The notes: generated from the letters alone by a model not told the origin. Positions 50,419-62,777 are shown, counted from the first letter of the stretch. The stretch is 64,000 nucleotides of DNA from Streptomyces sp. NRRL F-6131 (GCA_000719695.1 JOHN01000050.1:22541-86540); one strand, 5' to 3'. Numbers and translations are program-made.

Positions 50419-53400
50419 ATGATGGAATCTCGCGGTTTCCCCTTCATATCCGTCGCGCGCCGGTTCCCGGAGCGCCCGGCCGTCCGGCTCGGCGAGCGGA
50501 CCGTCCGCTACCGGGAGCTGGACGAGCTGAGCGGCGCCCTCGCCGCCCGGATCGCCCCCGGCCGCACGGTGGCCGTCACCGGTCGCGACCGGCTCGACCA
50601 CCTGGTCGGCCTGCTCGCCGCGCTCCGCGCCGGTGCCACCTACCTGCCGCTGGACCGGGAGGCCCCGGAGGAGCGCAACCGCTGGATCCGCGAGGACGCC
50701 GGCGCCACCCTCGACCTGACCGACGGCGAGCTCACCGGTGACACCGCCGCCGCGAGCGACCGGGGCGCCGAGCCGCCCGCCGGCGCCGGCTACCTCATCT
50801 ACACCTCCGGCACCACCGGCCGCCCCAAGGGCGTGCACGTCCCGCTCGCCGCGCTGACCGGCCACCTGGCCGCCGCCGTCGACCGCTTCGGCCTCACCGC
50901 CGACGACGTGGTGCTGCACCTCGCCCGCCCCACCGTGGACGTCGCCGTCGAGCAGGTGCTCACCGCCCTCTCGGTCGGCGCCTGCCTGGTCGTCCCCGAG
51001 CGGCAACTGCTCGCCCCGGACGCGCTGCTGGACCTGCTGGACACCGAGGGCGTCACGGTCGCCAACCTGCCCGCCGGCTACTTCCAGGAAGTGGTGCCGG
51101 CCCTGCGCGACCGGGGCCGCGACCGCGCCCCCCGCACCCTGCGGCTGATGATCTCCGGCAGCGACCGGCTGCACCCGGACGCCGCCGCCTCCTGGTGGGC
51201 CGCCACCGGCGTCCCGCTGCTCAACGCCTACGGCCCGACCGAGACCGTCGTCACCGCCACCACCCACCGGCTGGCCGGGCCGGCCCAGGACGGGGCGGGC
51301 GTCGTCCCGATCGGCACCCCGCTCGGCGACCGCCGCGCCTACGTGCTGGACGACCGGCTGCGGCCGGTCACCGCGCCCGGCGAAGCCGGGGAGCTCTACC
51401 TCGGCGGGCCGCTGCTCGCCTCCGGCTACCACGGCCGCCCGGGCCAGACCGCCGGCCGGTTCCTCGCCGACCCCTTCGCGCCCGAGCCGGGCGCCCGGAT
51501 GTACCGCACCGGCGACGTCGTCCGGCGCGAAGCCCCGGACGCCCCGCTGGAGTTCGTCGGCCGCGCCGACCACCAGGTGAAGATCCGCGGCTTCCGGGTC
51601 GAACCCGGCGAGATCGAGCAGCTGCTGGCCGCCCACCCGACGGTGGCCGGCGCCGTGGTCCTCGCCCACGAGGGCCGGCTCGCCGCCTACGTGACCGGCG
51701 CGGCACCGGACCCGGGCGCGCTCCGCGCCCACCTGGCCGAGCGGCTGCCCGAGCACATGGTCCCGGCCACCGTCACCGTGCTGGACGCCTTCCCGCTCAC
51801 CGCCGGCGGCAAGGTCGACCGCGCCGCCCTGCCCGAGCCGCAGGCCGAGCAGCCCGCCGCCCCGGTCGGCCGCCCGCTGCGCACCCCCGCCGAACAGCTG
51901 ATCGCCGCCGTCTGGGCGGACGTGCTGGGCGTGCCCGAGGTCGGCGCCGACGACAACTTCTTCCACCTGGGCGGCGATTCGCTGACTGCCGTACGCGTGG
52001 TCGGCCGGGTCTTCGACGCCTACGGCATGATCTCCCCCTACGCCATCTTCGACGCGCCGACCCTCGCCGGGTTCGCCGCCGCCGTCACCGCCTCCGCGGG
52101 CGGCGAGCGCCCGCCGCTGACCCGGACCGGCGCCACCTCGGCGCCGCTCTCCACCTACCAGCGCGGGCTCTGGTTCCTCGACCAGATGAACCCCGGCGCG
52201 CCGACCTACATCGTGCCCTGGGTGTTCCGCTTCGCCGGCCCGGTCGACCCGGAGCCGCTGCACCGGGCGCTGGCGGGCGTGGTGGCCCGGCACGAGGCGC
52301 TGCGCACCACCTTCGAACTGGCCGAGGACGGCCCCCGGCAGGTGATCCACCCGGCCGTGGAGGTGCCGTTCACCGTCACCGACACCGGGGCCGAGCGGGT
52401 CGACGGCCTGATCGCCGAGGCCGCCCTGGTCCCCTTCGACCTGGAGACCGGCCCGCTGCTGCGCGCCCACCTCTACCGCACCGGCGACACCGCCACCCTG
52501 CTGCTGCTCTGCCACCACATCGTCTGGGACGAGGGCTCGCTGCCCGTGCTGGAGGCCGAACTCGCCGCGCTGTACGAGGAGTCGGCCACCGGCCGCCCGG
52601 CCGCCCTGCCCGAGCTCGCCGTCCAGTACGCCGACCACAGCGCCTGGCAGTACCGGGACCCGGCCACCGCCGAGCGCCAACTCGCCCACTGGCGCGAGCA
52701 CCTGGCCGACGCCCCGACCGAGCCCGCGCTGCCCACCGACCACCCCAGGCCCGAGGTCCAGGAGTTCCGCGGCGACTTCCACCGCTTCGCCATGCCGCGC
52801 CCGGTCGCCGAGGCGGTCCGCGCGCTGGCCCGCAGCGAGGACGCCACCCCGTTCATGGTGCTACTGGCCGGCCTGGCGCTCACCCTGCACCGCCGCACCG
52901 GACAGCGGGACCTCGTGCTCGGCTCACCGGTCAGCGTCCGCGGCCGGGCCGAACTCGACGCCCTGATCGGCTACTTCGTCAACCTGCTGCCGCTGCGCGT
53001 CCGGCTCGACGAGGGCATGGACTTCCGCGAACTGGTCCGGCACGTCCGTGAGGTGGCGATCGCCGGCTACCGCCACCAGGAGGCGCCGTTCGACGACATC
53101 GCGGCGACCGTCCTGGAGGACCGCCCGGACGACCGCGCCGAGAACCGCAACCCGCTCTGCCAGGTGCTGCTGGAGCTGCACCCGCTGGACCCCCGCCCGC
53201 TGACCGTCGGCGGCATCGAGGTGACCCGCGAGCTCCACTCCAACCCGGTCTCCCGCTTCGACCTGTCGATCTCCGTCGACGACCGGGGCACCGACTTCAC
53301 CGGCCGCTTCGAGTACGACTGCGACCTGTTCGACGCCGCCACCATGGCCGAGCTGTGCGACGCCTGGCTGGGCACCCTCGCCACCGCCGTCGAGACGCCC

Positions 53401-55134
53401 GTGCACGCCCTGGTCGAGGCCCGGGCGGCCGGTGCGCCGCAGGCCCTCGCCCTGGTCTCCGGCGAGCAGCGGCTCTCCTACGGCGAGCTGAACACCCGGG
53501 CGAACCAACTCGCCCACCACCTGGCCGACCGCGGCATCGGTCGCGGCGACACCGTCGCCGTGCTGGTCGAACGCGGGCCCGACCTGGTGGTCGCGCTGCT
53601 CGCCGCGCTCAAGACCGGCGCCGCCTACACCCTGCTCGACCCGGACTTCCCGGCCGAGCGGCTGGCCGGGGCGGTCGCCGACAGCGCCGCCGGGCTGCTG
53701 GTCACCCACCGGGACGCGAGCCCGCCGTTCCCGGTCGCCCGGCACCTCGACCTGGACGCGCAGGCCGCCGCGATCGCCGCCCGCCCCGGCCACGACCCGG
53801 GCGTGCCGGTGACCGGCGCCGATCTCGCCTGCGTGATGTTCACCTCCGGCTCCACCGGCCGCCCCAAGGGCGTCGCCGTGCCGCACCGCGCGCTCACCAC
53901 CACCTACCTCGGCCAGGACTACGCCCGATTCGGCCCCGACGAGGTCTGGCTGCAGTGCTCCCCGGTCTCCTGGGACGCCTTCGCCCTGGAGCTGTACGGC
54001 GCCCTGGCCTTCGGCGGCGTCTGCGTGCTCCAGCCCGGCCAGCGGCCCGACCCGCAGGCCGTCGCCGAGCTCACCCGGCGCCACGGCGTCACCCAGCTCC
54101 AGCTCTCCGCGAGCCTGTTCAACTTCCTGCTGGAGGAGTTCCCGGCGACCTACGACGACCTCAAGGTGGCCTTCACGGCCGGCGAGCGGGCCTCGGTCAC
54201 CCACGTCGGCAAGGCGCTCGACCAGTACCCGGGGCTGGTCGTCGCCAACGGCTACGGCCCGGTCGAGAGCCTCGGCCTGACCACCAGCCACCGCGCCACC
54301 CCCGAGGACGCCGCCGGGTCCGCCATCCCGATCGGCCGCCCGCTGCACGGCAAGGCGATCCACGTCCTCGACGAGCGGCTCGAACCCGTCCCGGACGGCA
54401 CCACCGGCGAGCTGTACGCGGCCGGCGGCGGCCTCGCCCACGGCTACCTCGGCCGCCCCGGGCTGACCGCCGAACGCTTCGTCGCCGCGCCGTTCGGCGC
54501 CCCCGGCGAGCGGTTCTACCGCACCGGCGACCTCGGCCACCGGCGTCCGGACGGGCTGCTGGAGATCACCGGCCGGATCGACGACCAGATCAAGGTCCGC
54601 GGCTTCCGGGTCGAGCCCGGCGAGATCGAGGACGCGCTGACCCGGCACCCGGCCGTCCGGGAGGCCGCCGTCGCGGTCCACGAGCCCGCCCCGGGCGACC
54701 CGCGGCTCGCCGCCTGGGTCACCCTCGACGCGGCGGCGGCGGCCGTCGACCCGGAGGTGCTGCTGGACCACCTGGCCGGCCTGCTGCCCGAGCACATGGT
54801 GCCCGCGACCGTCGACGTGCTGGCCGCGCTGCCGCTCAACCCCAACGGCAAGGTCGACCGCAAGGCCCTGCCCGCGCCCGTCGAGCGCCGCGCCGCCGCC
54901 CCGGCCGACCCGCTCACCCCCCACCAGCGGCTGGTCGCCGACGCCGTCCGGGCCGTGCTGGACCTGCCGGACGACCTCGGCCCGGACACCAACTTCTTCC
55001 GGATCGGCGGCAACTCGCTGGCCGCCGTGCGGGTCGCCATGCGGCTCTCGCAGGAGACCGGCACCCGGGTCCCGCCGCACGTGGTGTTCCGCGGCCGCAC
55101 CGTGGGCGCCATCGCCGAACGGCTGGCCTCGTGA
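50419..55134 (+). CDS. NRPS, A-PCP-C-A-PCP
   Basis: The 1571-residue product starts without a C domain, so module 1 initiates the chain. A1 has A3 [12 protein letters not shown] near 127-138 and the pocket read by eye D-V-E-N-M-S-A-V-T-K; PCP1 has S521 in GGDS. The C domain has HH699-700 but reads HHIVWDEG, with Glu where HHxxxDG has Gly. A2 has A3 [12 protein letters not shown]5 NGYGPVES and pocket D-A-L-Q-F-A-G-G-L-K; PCP2 has S1533 in GGNS. Neither pocket matches a substrate I know with confidence; E at the third pocket position of A1 hints at a polar or basic residue. The stop overlaps the next gene (TGATG). Confidence 0.9.
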   Translation: MMESRGFPFISVARRFPERPAVRLGERTVRYRELDELSGALAARIAPGRTVAVTGRDRLDHLVGLLAALRAGATYLPLDREAPEERNRWIREDAGATLDLTDGELTGDTAAASDRGAEPPAGAGYLIYTSGTTGRPKGVHVPLAALTGHLAAAVDRFGLTADDVVLHLARPTVDVAVEQVLTALSVGACLVVPERQLLAPDALLDLLDTEGVTVANLPAGYFQEVVPALRDRGRDRAPRTLRLMISGSDRLHPDAAASWWAATGVPLLNAYGPTETVVTATTHRLAGPAQDGAGVVPIGTPLGDRRAYVLDDRLRPVTAPGEAGELYLGGPLLASGYHGRPGQTAGRFLADPFAPEPGARMYRTGDVVRREAPDAPLEFVGRADHQVKIRGFRVEPGEIEQLLAAHPTVAGAVVLAHEGRLAAYVTGAAPDPGALRAHLAERLPEHMVPATVTVLDAFPLTAGGKVDRAALPEPQAEQPAAPVGRPLRTPAEQLIAAVWADVLGVPEVGADDNFFHLGGDSLTAVRVVGRVFDAYGMISPYAIFDAPTLAGFAAAVTASAGGERPPLTRTGATSAPLSTYQRGLWFLDQMNPGAPTYIVPWVFRFAGPVDPEPLHRALAGVVARHEALRTTFELAEDGPRQVIHPAVEVPFTVTDTGAERVDGLIAEAALVPFDLETGPLLRAHLYRTGDTATLLLLCHHIVWDEGSLPVLEAELAALYEESATGRPAALPELAVQYADHSAWQYRDPATAERQLAHWREHLADAPTEPALPTDHPRPEVQEFRGDFHRFAMPRPVAEAVRALARSEDATPFMVLLAGLALTLHRRTGQRDLVLGSPVSVRGRAELDALIGYFVNLLPLRVRLDEGMDFRELVRHVREVAIAGYRHQEAPFDDIAATVLEDRPDDRAENRNPLCQVLLELHPLDPRPLTVGGIEVTRELHSNPVSRFDLSISVDDRGTDFTGRFEYDCDLFDAATMAELCDAWLGTLATAVETPVHALVEARAAGAPQALALVSGEQRLSYGELNTRANQLAHHLADRGIGRGDTVAVLVERGPDLVVALLAALKTGAAYTLLDPDFPAERLAGAVADSAAGLLVTHRDASPPFPVARHLDLDAQAAAIAARPGHDPGVPVTGADLACVMFTSGSTGRPKGVAVPHRALTTTYLGQDYARFGPDEVWLQCSPVSWDAFALELYGALAFGGVCVLQPGQRPDPQAVAELTRRHGVTQLQLSASLFNFLLEEFPATYDDLKVAFTAGERASVTHVGKALDQYPGLVVANGYGPVESLGLTTSHRATPEDAAGSAIPIGRPLHGKAIHVLDERLEPVPDGTTGELYAAGGGLAHGYLGRPGLTAERFVAAPFGAPGERFYRTGDLGHRRPDGLLEITGRIDDQIKVRGFRVEPGEIEDALTRHPAVREAAVAVHEPAPGDPRLAAWVTLDAAAAAVDPEVLLDHLAGLLPEHMVPATVDVLAALPLNPNGKVDRKALPAPVERRAAAPADPLTPHQRLVADAVRAVLDLPDDLGPDTNFFRIGGNSLAAVRVAMRLSQETGTRVPPHVVFRGRTVGAIAERLAS

Positions 55135-58100
55135 TGACGGACCGCCCCGACACCAGTCGCACCGAAGGGAACGAGGCCGTGCGCCCGTCCGACGCCCCCG
55201 CCGAAGCCGCCCCCGCCGAAGCCGCCCCCGCCGAAGCCGTCACCGCCACCACCGAGGCCGCCCGCACCGCGCCCGCGTCCGGCCTCCAGCGCGGACTCTG
55301 GTTCCTCGACCACCTGAACCCGGGCACCGTCACCTACACCACCCCGTGGACGTACGAGATCGCCGGCCCGGTCGACCTCGACCTGCTGGCCCGGGCCCTG
55401 GACGCCGTCAGCGCCCGGCAGGAGGCGCTGCGCACCACCTTCGCCCTGCACCCCGACGGCCCCCGCCAGCACGTCCACCCCGACCTCGCCGTGCCGCTCG
55501 CCGTCACCGACCTGAGGGCCCTGCCGGAGGCCGAACGGGAGGCCCGTGCGGAGGAGTTGATCGCCGAACGATCCGCCGAACCCTTCGACCTGGCGGCCGG
55601 CCCGCTGCTGCGGGCGGAGGCGATCCGGCTCGCCGACGAGCGCACCACCCTGCTGTTCGTCGTCCACCACATCATCTGGGACGGCTGGTCGGCCGACCTC
55701 TTCGAACGCGAACTCCTCTCCCACTACCGGGCGTTCGCGGAGGGGCGGGGCGCGGGGCTGCCGGCCCTCGGCACCCAGTACGCGGACTGGGCCGAGGAGG
55801 AGCGGCACACCTCCTACGAGGAGCACCTGGCCTACTGGAAGGACCGGCTCGACGGCGCCCCCGCCCTGCTCGACCTGCCCGCAGACCGCCCCCGGCCCGC
55901 CGAGCGCGGCGAGCACGGTGCCACCGAGCACTTCGACCTCGCGCCCGGTACCGCCGCCCGGGTCCGGACGCTCGCCGAACAGGAGGGCGTCACCCCGTTC
56001 ACCGTCCAGCTCGCCGCCTTCGCGCTGCTGCTGAACCGCTGGACCGGCGCCGACGACCTGCTCGTCGGCACCCCGGTCACCACCCGCAACCGGCCCGAAC
56101 TCGCCGACCTGCTCGGCTACTTCGTCAACCTGCTGCCACTGCGCATCCGGCTCGCCCCCGGTGCGAGCTTCCGCGAGCTGGTCGCCGACATCCAGGACGG
56201 CGCCTTCGACGCCTTCGGTTACCTCGACGTGCCCTTCGACCAGCTGGTCGACCACCTCGGCACCGCCCGCACCCCGCAGCACCCCCCGCTGGTCCAGGTG
56301 GTGTTCGGCGCCCACACCGAGGACCGCACCCCGCTCTCCCTCGGCGCGGCCACCGCCCGGCGCACCGTCCGGTCCAACGGCACCAGCAAGTTCGACCTCA
56401 CCTGGTCCGTCTTCGAACCTACCGGGGAGAGCGGCGAGCAGGCCGAACTGCGCGGCGAGGCCGAGTACAGCGGCGACCTCTTCGACCCCGCCACCGTCCG
56501 CCGGCTGGCCGCCGACTACGCGGCCCTGCTGGACGCCGCCCTCACCGACCCGGACGCCACCGTCCTGCGGCTCACCACCGCCCCCGGCACCGGCGAACCC
56601 GGGGCCGCCGCCCGGCTCGACCCCGGCCACTGCCTGCACCACCTCTTCGAACGGGCCGCCGACGCGCACGGCGACCGCCCGGCCGTCGACGACGGGCGGG
56701 AGAGCCTCGACTACGCCGAACTCGACCGCCGCGCCAACCGCCTGGCGCACACCCTGATCAGCCGCGGCGTACGCCCCGGCGACCGGGTCGGCCTGCTGCT
56801 GGAACGCACCGCCGCGGTCCCGGTCGCGATCCTCGCCGTCCTCAAGGCCGGCGCCGCCTACGTGCCGGTCGACCTCGTCGCCCCCGCCGACCGGGCCGCC
56901 CTGGTCTTCGGCGACACCGCGGTGAGCGCCGTCCTCACCGACCGCCCCGACCGGGCCCCCGACGGCCCCTGGCAGACCCTCGACCTGACCGCCGGGTCCG
57001 CCGGAGCCACCGAGGTCGCCGCCCACCCCGACAGCCGCCCGCCCGCCGTCGGCCGCCCCGGCGACCTCGCCTACCTCATCTTCACCTCCGGCTCCACCGG
57101 CCGCCCCAAGGGTGTCGCCGTCGCCCACGAACACGTCAGCCGGCTGCTGGACTCCGGCCGCGACCACTTCGGCTTCGGCCCGGACACCACCTGGACGCTC
57201 TTCCACAGCTACGCCTTCGACTGGACGGTCTGGGAGCTCTGGGGCGCGCTGCTGCACGGCGCCCGCCTGCTCGTCGTGCCCTACCTGACCAGTCGCTCGC
57301 CCGAGGAGTTCGCCGAACTCCTGGACACCGAGCGGGTCACCCACCTGTGCCTCACGCCGTCCGCGCTGCGCCAGCTCGAACCGGCCCTGCGCCGCCGCCC
57401 GCGCGCCCTCCCCGCACTGCGGTGGATCATGCTCGGCGGCGAGGCGCTCGACCCGGGCGTCGTCCAGCGCTGGTACGACCTCGACCCGCTGCCGCCCGCC
57501 CGGCTCTGCAACCTGTACGGCATCACCGAGACCACCGTGCACGTCACGACGCACGACGTCGCCGAGGGCGGCGCCGGCTTCGGGCGCAGCCTGATCGGCG
57601 AACCCATGCCGCACCTGACCGCCGCCGTCCTGGACGACTGGCTGCGGCCCTGCCCGCCCGGCGTGCCCGGCGAGCTGTACATCGGCGGCGGCAGCCTCGC
57701 CCACGGCTACTGGGGGCGGCCCGGACTCACCGCCGGCCGCTTCGTGGCCGACCCGACCGGCCCGCCCGGCGCCCGGCTCTACCGCACCGGTGACGTCGCC
57801 AAGCGGCTGCCGGACGGCGGCCTGGAGTACGTCGGCCGCGCCGACTTCCAGGTCAAGCTGCGCGGCTTCCGGATCGAACTCGGCGAGATCGAGAACGCCC
57901 TCGCCGCCCACCCGGACGTCGACTCCTGCGTGGTCACCGTCCACGAGGACCGGCTCGCCGCGTACGTCACCGGCGGCGCCCCGGCCGACGTCCGCGACTT
58001 CCTCGGCCGCTCACTGCCCGCCTACATGGTCCCGGCGAGCGTCACCGTGCTGGACGCGCTGCCGCTGACCGTCAACGGCAAGGTCGACCGGGCGGCGCTG

Positions 58101-59708
58101 CCCGCCCCCGGCCGTGCCGCGCCCACCCGGGCCGGCCGGCACGTCGAGGCGCGCAGCCCGGAGGAGGAGCTGTTCGCCGCCGTCTGGACGGAGGTGCTCG
58201 GGGTGCCCGGGATCGGTGTCCACGACGACTTCTTCCACCTCGGCGGCGACTCCATCCGGGCCGTCCAGCTGGCCGGCGCGCTGCACGACCGGGGCTGGCA
58301 GGTCTCCCTGCGGGACGTCTTCAACGCACCCACCGTCGCCGCCCTGCTGCCGCTCGCCCGGCCCGTCGAGGCCGACCCCGGCGCCGACCGGCCGTTCGCG
58401 CTGATCGACGAGGAGGACCGGGCGGAGCTGCCGCCCGGGATCGTCGACGCCTACCCGATGGTCTCCATGCAGTTGTCGATGGTCTTCCACATGGAGGTGG
58501 CCGGCGGCACCGACAGCTACCACAACGTCAACTCCTACCGGATCACCGGTGATCTCGACGAGACGGCGTTCCGCCGCTCCGTCAACGAGGCGATGGCCCG
58601 CCACGCCATGCTGCGCACCGGCCTCGACCTCTCCGGCTACGGCGAACCGCTCCAGCTGGTGCACGGCACGCTGCCCGCCCCGGTCGAGTTCGCCGACCTG
58701 CGCGGCCGGCCGGACCAGGAGCAGGACACCGAGGTCCGCGCCGTCTTCGAGCACCACCGCGACCGGCCGTTCGACCTGACCGCGCCCCCGCTGTTCCGGA
58801 TCACCGTGCAGCGCCTCGCCGACCGGGCCTTCCAGCTCACCATCTCCGAGCACCACGCCATCCTGGACGGCTGGAGCTTCACCTCCCTGCTCACCGAGAT
58901 CCTCGAACGGCACACCGCGCTCGCCGCCGACCCCGCCTCCGCCGCCGCCCCGCCGCCGCGCACCGCCTTCCGCGACTTCGTGGCCGTGGAGCGCGCCGCC
59001 GCCACCGACCAGGAGGCGCTCGCCTACTGGCACCAACGGCTCGACGGCGCCACCGGACAGCTCTGGCCGGGCAGCGAGGACGTCCACGAGCTGCCGCGCA
59101 CCGTGGAGCGGGTGCTCCCGGACGCGCCGGGCCAGCTGCGGGCCGTCGCCGACGCGCTCGGCGTCCCGATCAAGTCCGTGGCACTCGCCGCCCACCTCCA
59201 CGCCCTGGCCCGGATCACCGGGCGGCGGCGGGTCACCACCGGGCTGGCGATGAACGGCCGGCTCGAACGGCTCGGCGGCACCGAGGTCTACGGGCTCTTC
59301 CTCAACACCGTCCCGCTGGTCGCCGAACCGGGGGAGGACCTGGCGGCGCTGGTGCGGCACGTGCACCGGGAGGAGCTCGACATGATGCCGCACCGCCGGG
59401 TGCCGTTCGCCCGGCTGGCCCGGATGATGGCCGACACCGCGCTCGACAGCCAGTTCGGCTACCTGCGCTTCCACGCCCTGGGCCGGCTCAGCGCGGCCCG
59501 CATCGAGGACGGCCGGATCGGCAGCGAACCCACCTACCGGCACGAGCCCAACAGCTTCACCTTCGGCGCCTCACTGATCCAGGACCCGGCCTCGCAGCGG
59601 GTGCTGCTCGCCGTGGACCACCAGCGGGCGCTGGTGGACGACGCCACGGCGGAGGAGTTCATCGACACCTACGCGGCGGCCCTGGGCCGGCTGGCCGGGG
59701 AGGTCTGA
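55134..59708 (+). CDS. NRPS, C-A-PCP-C
   Basis: The 1524-residue product starts with a 35-residue tail rich in EAAPA repeats, then a C domain with HHIIWDG (H178, H179). The A domain pocket read by eye is D-W-W-C-M-G-L-V-H-K, close in pattern to threonine-type pockets (D-F-W-N-I-G-M-V-H-K) but with changes at four sites; the A5 motif YGITETTVH also fits the Thr/Ser class. The PCP has S1040. A second C domain ([10 protein letters not shown]1240-H1241, NGRLE... and LFLNTVPL) ends the protein with no A or PCP behind it, so its acceptor is the separate A-PCP protein. It is a true C rather than an epimerase by its motifs. Confidence 0.9.
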   Translation: MTDRPDTSRTEGNEAVRPSDAPAEAAPAEAAPAEAVTATTEAARTAPASGLQRGLWFLDHLNPGTVTYTTPWTYEIAGPVDLDLLARALDAVSARQEALRTTFALHPDGPRQHVHPDLAVPLAVTDLRALPEAEREARAEELIAERSAEPFDLAAGPLLRAEAIRLADERTTLLFVVHHIIWDGWSADLFERELLSHYRAFAEGRGAGLPALGTQYADWAEEERHTSYEEHLAYWKDRLDGAPALLDLPADRPRPAERGEHGATEHFDLAPGTAARVRTLAEQEGVTPFTVQLAAFALLLNRWTGADDLLVGTPVTTRNRPELADLLGYFVNLLPLRIRLAPGASFRELVADIQDGAFDAFGYLDVPFDQLVDHLGTARTPQHPPLVQVVFGAHTEDRTPLSLGAATARRTVRSNGTSKFDLTWSVFEPTGESGEQAELRGEAEYSGDLFDPATVRRLAADYAALLDAALTDPDATVLRLTTAPGTGEPGAAARLDPGHCLHHLFERAADAHGDRPAVDDGRESLDYAELDRRANRLAHTLISRGVRPGDRVGLLLERTAAVPVAILAVLKAGAAYVPVDLVAPADRAALVFGDTAVSAVLTDRPDRAPDGPWQTLDLTAGSAGATEVAAHPDSRPPAVGRPGDLAYLIFTSGSTGRPKGVAVAHEHVSRLLDSGRDHFGFGPDTTWTLFHSYAFDWTVWELWGALLHGARLLVVPYLTSRSPEEFAELLDTERVTHLCLTPSALRQLEPALRRRPRALPALRWIMLGGEALDPGVVQRWYDLDPLPPARLCNLYGITETTVHVTTHDVAEGGAGFGRSLIGEPMPHLTAAVLDDWLRPCPPGVPGELYIGGGSLAHGYWGRPGLTAGRFVADPTGPPGARLYRTGDVAKRLPDGGLEYVGRADFQVKLRGFRIELGEIENALAAHPDVDSCVVTVHEDRLAAYVTGGAPADVRDFLGRSLPAYMVPASVTVLDALPLTVNGKVDRAALPAPGRAAPTRAGRHVEARSPEEELFAAVWTEVLGVPGIGVHDDFFHLGGDSIRAVQLAGALHDRGWQVSLRDVFNAPTVAALLPLARPVEADPGADRPFALIDEEDRAELPPGIVDAYPMVSMQLSMVFHMEVAGGTDSYHNVNSYRITGDLDETAFRRSVNEAMARHAMLRTGLDLSGYGEPLQLVHGTLPAPVEFADLRGRPDQEQDTEVRAVFEHHRDRPFDLTAPPLFRITVQRLADRAFQLTISEHHAILDGWSFTSLLTEILERHTALAADPASAAAPPPRTAFRDFVAVERAAATDQEALAYWHQRLDGATGQLWPGSEDVHELPRTVERVLPDAPGQLRAVADALGVPIKSVALAAHLHALARITGRRRVTTGLAMNGRLERLGGTEVYGLFLNTVPLVAEPGEDLAALVRHVHREELDMMPHRRVPFARLARMMADTALDSQFGYLRFHALGRLSAARIEDGRIGSEPTYRHEPNSFTFGASLIQDPASQRVLLAVDHQRALVDDATAEEFIDTYAAALGRLAGEV

Positions 59709-59724
59709 GGGCGCCCGCCGAGGG

Positions 59725-59778
59725 GGGTGGGGCCGGCACCCGACCGCGGGCAGCCGTCCGGCGCCCGGCCCCACCCCT
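59725..59778 (+). terminator. Long-loop hairpin between NRPS genes
   Basis: GGGGTGGGGCCGG (59725-59737) pairs perfectly with CCGGCCCCACCCC (59766-59778) across a 28-nt loop. A pyrimidine-rich stretch with CACCGCTTCACCG-type repeats follows up to the next gene. The 217-nt gap is the only long one in the NRPS operon and may tune expression of the A-PCP protein. Confidence 0.65.
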
Positions 59779-59925
59779 CCCGACCCCGGCCCTCCCGACC
59801 GCTCCGCACCCCGGCGCGCCCTCCACGACTTCGCACCACCGCTCCACCGCTTCACCGTTCCAGCGCTTCACCGACGCGATCCAGCCACCCCGCCCCGTCC
59901 GACCTCACCGAGGAGCACCCCCGTC

Positions 59926-61761
59926 ATGACCACCTTCGCCGAGCCGGCCGCCACCGCCGCCACCGAGGCCCCCGCCGCCGCCCCCGCCGACCTGCTCGCC
60001 CGGCTGCGCGCCGCCGTCGCCGCCCACCCGGAGCGGCCCGCCGTGCACGCCGCCGACGGCAGCCTCGACTTCGCCGCCCTGGACCGCCGCACCGCCGCCC
60101 TCGCCGCCGCCCTCCGGGCACGGGGCGTGCGACGCGGCGACCGGGTCGGCGTCCACCTCGCCCGCACCCTGGACCTGCCCGTCGCGCTGCTCGCCGTCTG
60201 GCGGGCCGGCGCCGCCTACGTCCCGCTCGACCCCGCCTACCCGGCCGAGCGGATCGCCTTCATGGCCGCCGACGCCCGGCTCGCCGCCGTGGTCAGCGCC
60301 GAGCCGGCGCCGCCCGTCCCGGCCGGCGTCCCGGTGCTCGGCCCGGACGCCACCGCCCCGGACGGCGCCGCAGCGGACGCCACCGCGGCCGACGACTTCG
60401 CCCCGCACCCGCTGGACTCCGCCTACGTCATCTACACCTCCGGTTCCACCGGCCGCCCCAAGGGCGTCGAGGTGCCGCACGGCGCCGTCGCCGACCTCGC
60501 GGCCGGGCTGGAGCAGGCCGGCGCCTACCGGGCGGAGCCGTCCGTGGTCGCCTGGAACGCCAGCGTCTCCTTCGACGCCTCCGTCCAGCAGTGGATCCGG
60601 ATCTGCCGGGGCGACACCCTGGTGGTCGTCGACGACGCCCGGCGCGCGGACCCGGCCCGGCTGGCCGCGCTGCTCGCCGAGCACGCGGTCACCGACCTCG
60701 ACCTGACGCCGTCCCACTGGCAGCTGCTCCGCGAGCAGCTGACCGGCGCGGCCGTCCCGCGGCTGTTCATGGGCGGCGAGCCCGTCCCCGAGCGCACCTG
60801 GCGCGAGCTGGCCGACGGCGGCGTCGAGGCGTTCAACCTGTACGGGCCGACCGAGTGCACGGTCGACGCGATCACCGCCCGGATCACCGGCCCCGGCCCA
60901 CACCTGGGCGAGCCTTTGCCCGGGGTGCGCGTCCTCCTGCTGGACGAGCGGCTCGTGCCGGTCACCGCGCCCGGCGCGGTCGGCGAGCTGTACCTGGCCG
61001 GGCCGGGCCTTGCGCACGGCTACGCGGGGCAGCCGGGGCTGACCGCCGGCCGCTTCGTCGCCGACCCGTTCGCGACCGGCGCCGGCGCCCGGATGTACCG
61101 CACCGGCGACCAGGCCCGCCGCTCCGCCGAGGGCCTGCTGGAGTACGTCGGCCGGGTCGACCGCCAGGTCAAGGTGCGAGGCTTCCGGATCGAACTCGGC
61201 GAGGTCGAGCACGCCCTGGCGGCCCTGGCGGGCGTCACGGCCGCGGCGGTGACCGTGCACGAGCCCGCGCCCGGCGACACCCGGCTGGCCGGGTACGTCA
61301 CCGGCAGCGGCCCGGCGGTCGCCCCCGCCGAACTGCTGACCGAGCTGCGCCGCACCCTGCCCGCGCACCTGGTGCCCTCCACGGTGACCGTGCTGGACGC
61401 GATGCCGCTCACCCCGAACGGCAAGACCGACCACCGCGCGCTGCCGGTGCCGGCGGTCGAGGCGGCGCCGGGGGCCGACGGCGGGGGAGTGGCGGAACAG
61501 GTCGCCGAGGTGTGGCGCACCGTGCTCGGCGTCCCCGAGGTGCTGCCCACCGACGACTTCCTCTCGCTCGGCGGCCACTCGCTCGCGGCGCTGCGCGTCG
61601 TCCACCTGCTGCGCCGCAAGCTGAACGTGGAGCTGCAGCTGCGGCACCTGCTCGACGCCGCCGACCTGGCGGCCTTCACCGCGGCCGTGCAGCGCGCCGC
61701 CGAGGCCGGTCCGGCCGCCGCCCGTCCCGCCCTCACCGCCCGCCGGGCGGCCGTCCGATGA
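59926..61761 (+). CDS. Stand-alone NRPS A-PCP protein
   Basis: The 611-residue product has an A domain (A3 [13 protein letters not shown]5 NLYGPTECT, A7 MYRTGD, A10 TPNGKTDHR) and a PCP with S552 in GGHS. The pocket read by eye is D-A-Q-D-F-G-L-V-D-K, resembling the glutamine-type D-A-Q-D-L-G-V-V-D-K. There is no C domain, so it should serve the C domain that ends the preceding NRPS. A hairpin and a 217-nt gap precede it. The stop overlaps the thioesterase start (ATGA). Confidence 0.88.
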   Translation: MTTFAEPAATAATEAPAAAPADLLARLRAAVAAHPERPAVHAADGSLDFAALDRRTAALAAALRARGVRRGDRVGVHLARTLDLPVALLAVWRAGAAYVPLDPAYPAERIAFMAADARLAAVVSAEPAPPVPAGVPVLGPDATAPDGAAADATAADDFAPHPLDSAYVIYTSGSTGRPKGVEVPHGAVADLAAGLEQAGAYRAEPSVVAWNASVSFDASVQQWIRICRGDTLVVVDDARRADPARLAALLAEHAVTDLDLTPSHWQLLREQLTGAAVPRLFMGGEPVPERTWRELADGGVEAFNLYGPTECTVDAITARITGPGPHLGEPLPGVRVLLLDERLVPVTAPGAVGELYLAGPGLAHGYAGQPGLTAGRFVADPFATGAGARMYRTGDQARRSAEGLLEYVGRVDRQVKVRGFRIELGEVEHALAALAGVTAAAVTVHEPAPGDTRLAGYVTGSGPAVAPAELLTELRRTLPAHLVPSTVTVLDAMPLTPNGKTDHRALPVPAVEAAPGADGGGVAEQVAEVWRTVLGVPEVLPTDDFLSLGGHSLAALRVVHLLRRKLNVELQLRHLLDAADLAAFTAAVQRAAEAGPAAARPALTARRAAVR

Positions 61762-62777
61762 GCCCCACCACCGGAGCCGCCACCGGGCCCACCGCCGGGC
61801 CCACCACGGGCCCCGCCGCCCGCCCGCCGATCACCGCCCGCCCGCCGATCACCGCCCGGCCGCGTCCGGCCGCCACCGCGCCGCCCGCCCGCAGCGCTCC
61901 CCCCGCCGCCGCTCCCGCCGCTCCCGCGTCCGGTCGCGCCGTCCCGGCCACCCGCCCCCGCACCGAGGGCGACTGGTTCCTCCTCCCCGCACCCCGAGCC
62001 GCCGCACCCGTCCGGCTGTTCTGCTTCCCGCACGCCGGCGGCGACGCGACCGCGTTCACCCCGCTGGCCCGGGCCCTCGCGCCCGCCGCCGAGGTCTGGG
62101 CGCTGCGCCCGCCGGCCCGCGGCGGCCGCAGCCGGGAGCCGATGCCCGCCGACTTCGCCGCCCTGACCGCCGCCGTCGCCGAGGCGATCGCCCCGCACCT
62201 GGGCCCCGCCCGCCGGGCCGCCTTCTACGGGCAGAGCTTCGGCGCCCTGCTCGCCCACGAGGTGGCCCGGGCGCTGCCCGCCGACCGCCGCCCGGAACTC
62301 GTGGTGGTGGCCGGCGCGCCCTCCCCGTCCGAGTGGAGCGAACGCGAGTCCAAGGACCTCGACGCGGCCGAACTCCTGCGGCTGACCGGCCTGGAGGAGC
62401 TGGTCCGGGCCGATCCCGAGCTGGTGGAGCTCGCCCTCGGCGGCATCCGGACCGACCTCGCCGTCAGCGCCACCTACCGGCACCGGCCGCACCCGCCGCT
62501 GGCCTCCGCGCTGTACGCGCTGGCCGGTGCGGACGACCCGATGCTCGCCACCACCGACCTGACCGGCTGGGCCGCCCACACCCGGGGCGCCTTCGGCCAC
62601 CGGATCCTGCCCGGCGGCCACCTGCTCGCCACCGTCGACCGGCCCGGCCCGGTCGACCTCCTGACCTCCCTGCTGACCGGCCGCGCGGCGGCCGACCCCA
62701 CGGCCGCGGCCACCGCCGTCGGCACCGCAACCGGAACCGCCACCGCCACCGCCACCGAGGAGCAGCCGTCATGGTGA
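61758..62777 (+). CDS. Type II (RifR/GrsT-like) thioesterase
   Basis: The 339-residue product has a disordered N-terminal 70 residues of Thr/Pro/Ala repeats (RPPITARPPITARP) not usual for the family, then a thioesterase domain: RLFCFPHAGGDATAF, the nucleophile S160 in GQSFG, and the His in GGHLL. Type II thioesterases normally clear mis-loaded carriers. As no TE domain is fused to the NRPS, this protein could also release the final product. It overlaps the upstream gene (ATGA) and the P450 gene. Confidence 0.88.
   Translation: MSPTTGAATGPTAGPTTGPAARPPITARPPITARPRPAATAPPARSAPPAAAPAAPASGRAVPATRPRTEGDWFLLPAPRAAAPVRLFCFPHAGGDATAFTPLARALAPAAEVWALRPPARGGRSREPMPADFAALTAAVAEAIAPHLGPARRAAFYGQSFGALLAHEVARALPADRRPELVVVAGAPSPSEWSERESKDLDAAELLRLTGLEELVRADPELVELALGGIRTDLAVSATYRHRPHPPLASALYALAGADDPMLATTDLTGWAAHTRGAFGHRILPGGHLLATVDRPGPVDLLTSLLTGRAAADPTAAATAVGTATGTATATATEEQPSW

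Noticed and set aside
52924..57944. Long minus-strand frames opposite the NRPS genes
   Set aside because: They are antisense shadows; NRPS motifs on the plus strand are continuous.
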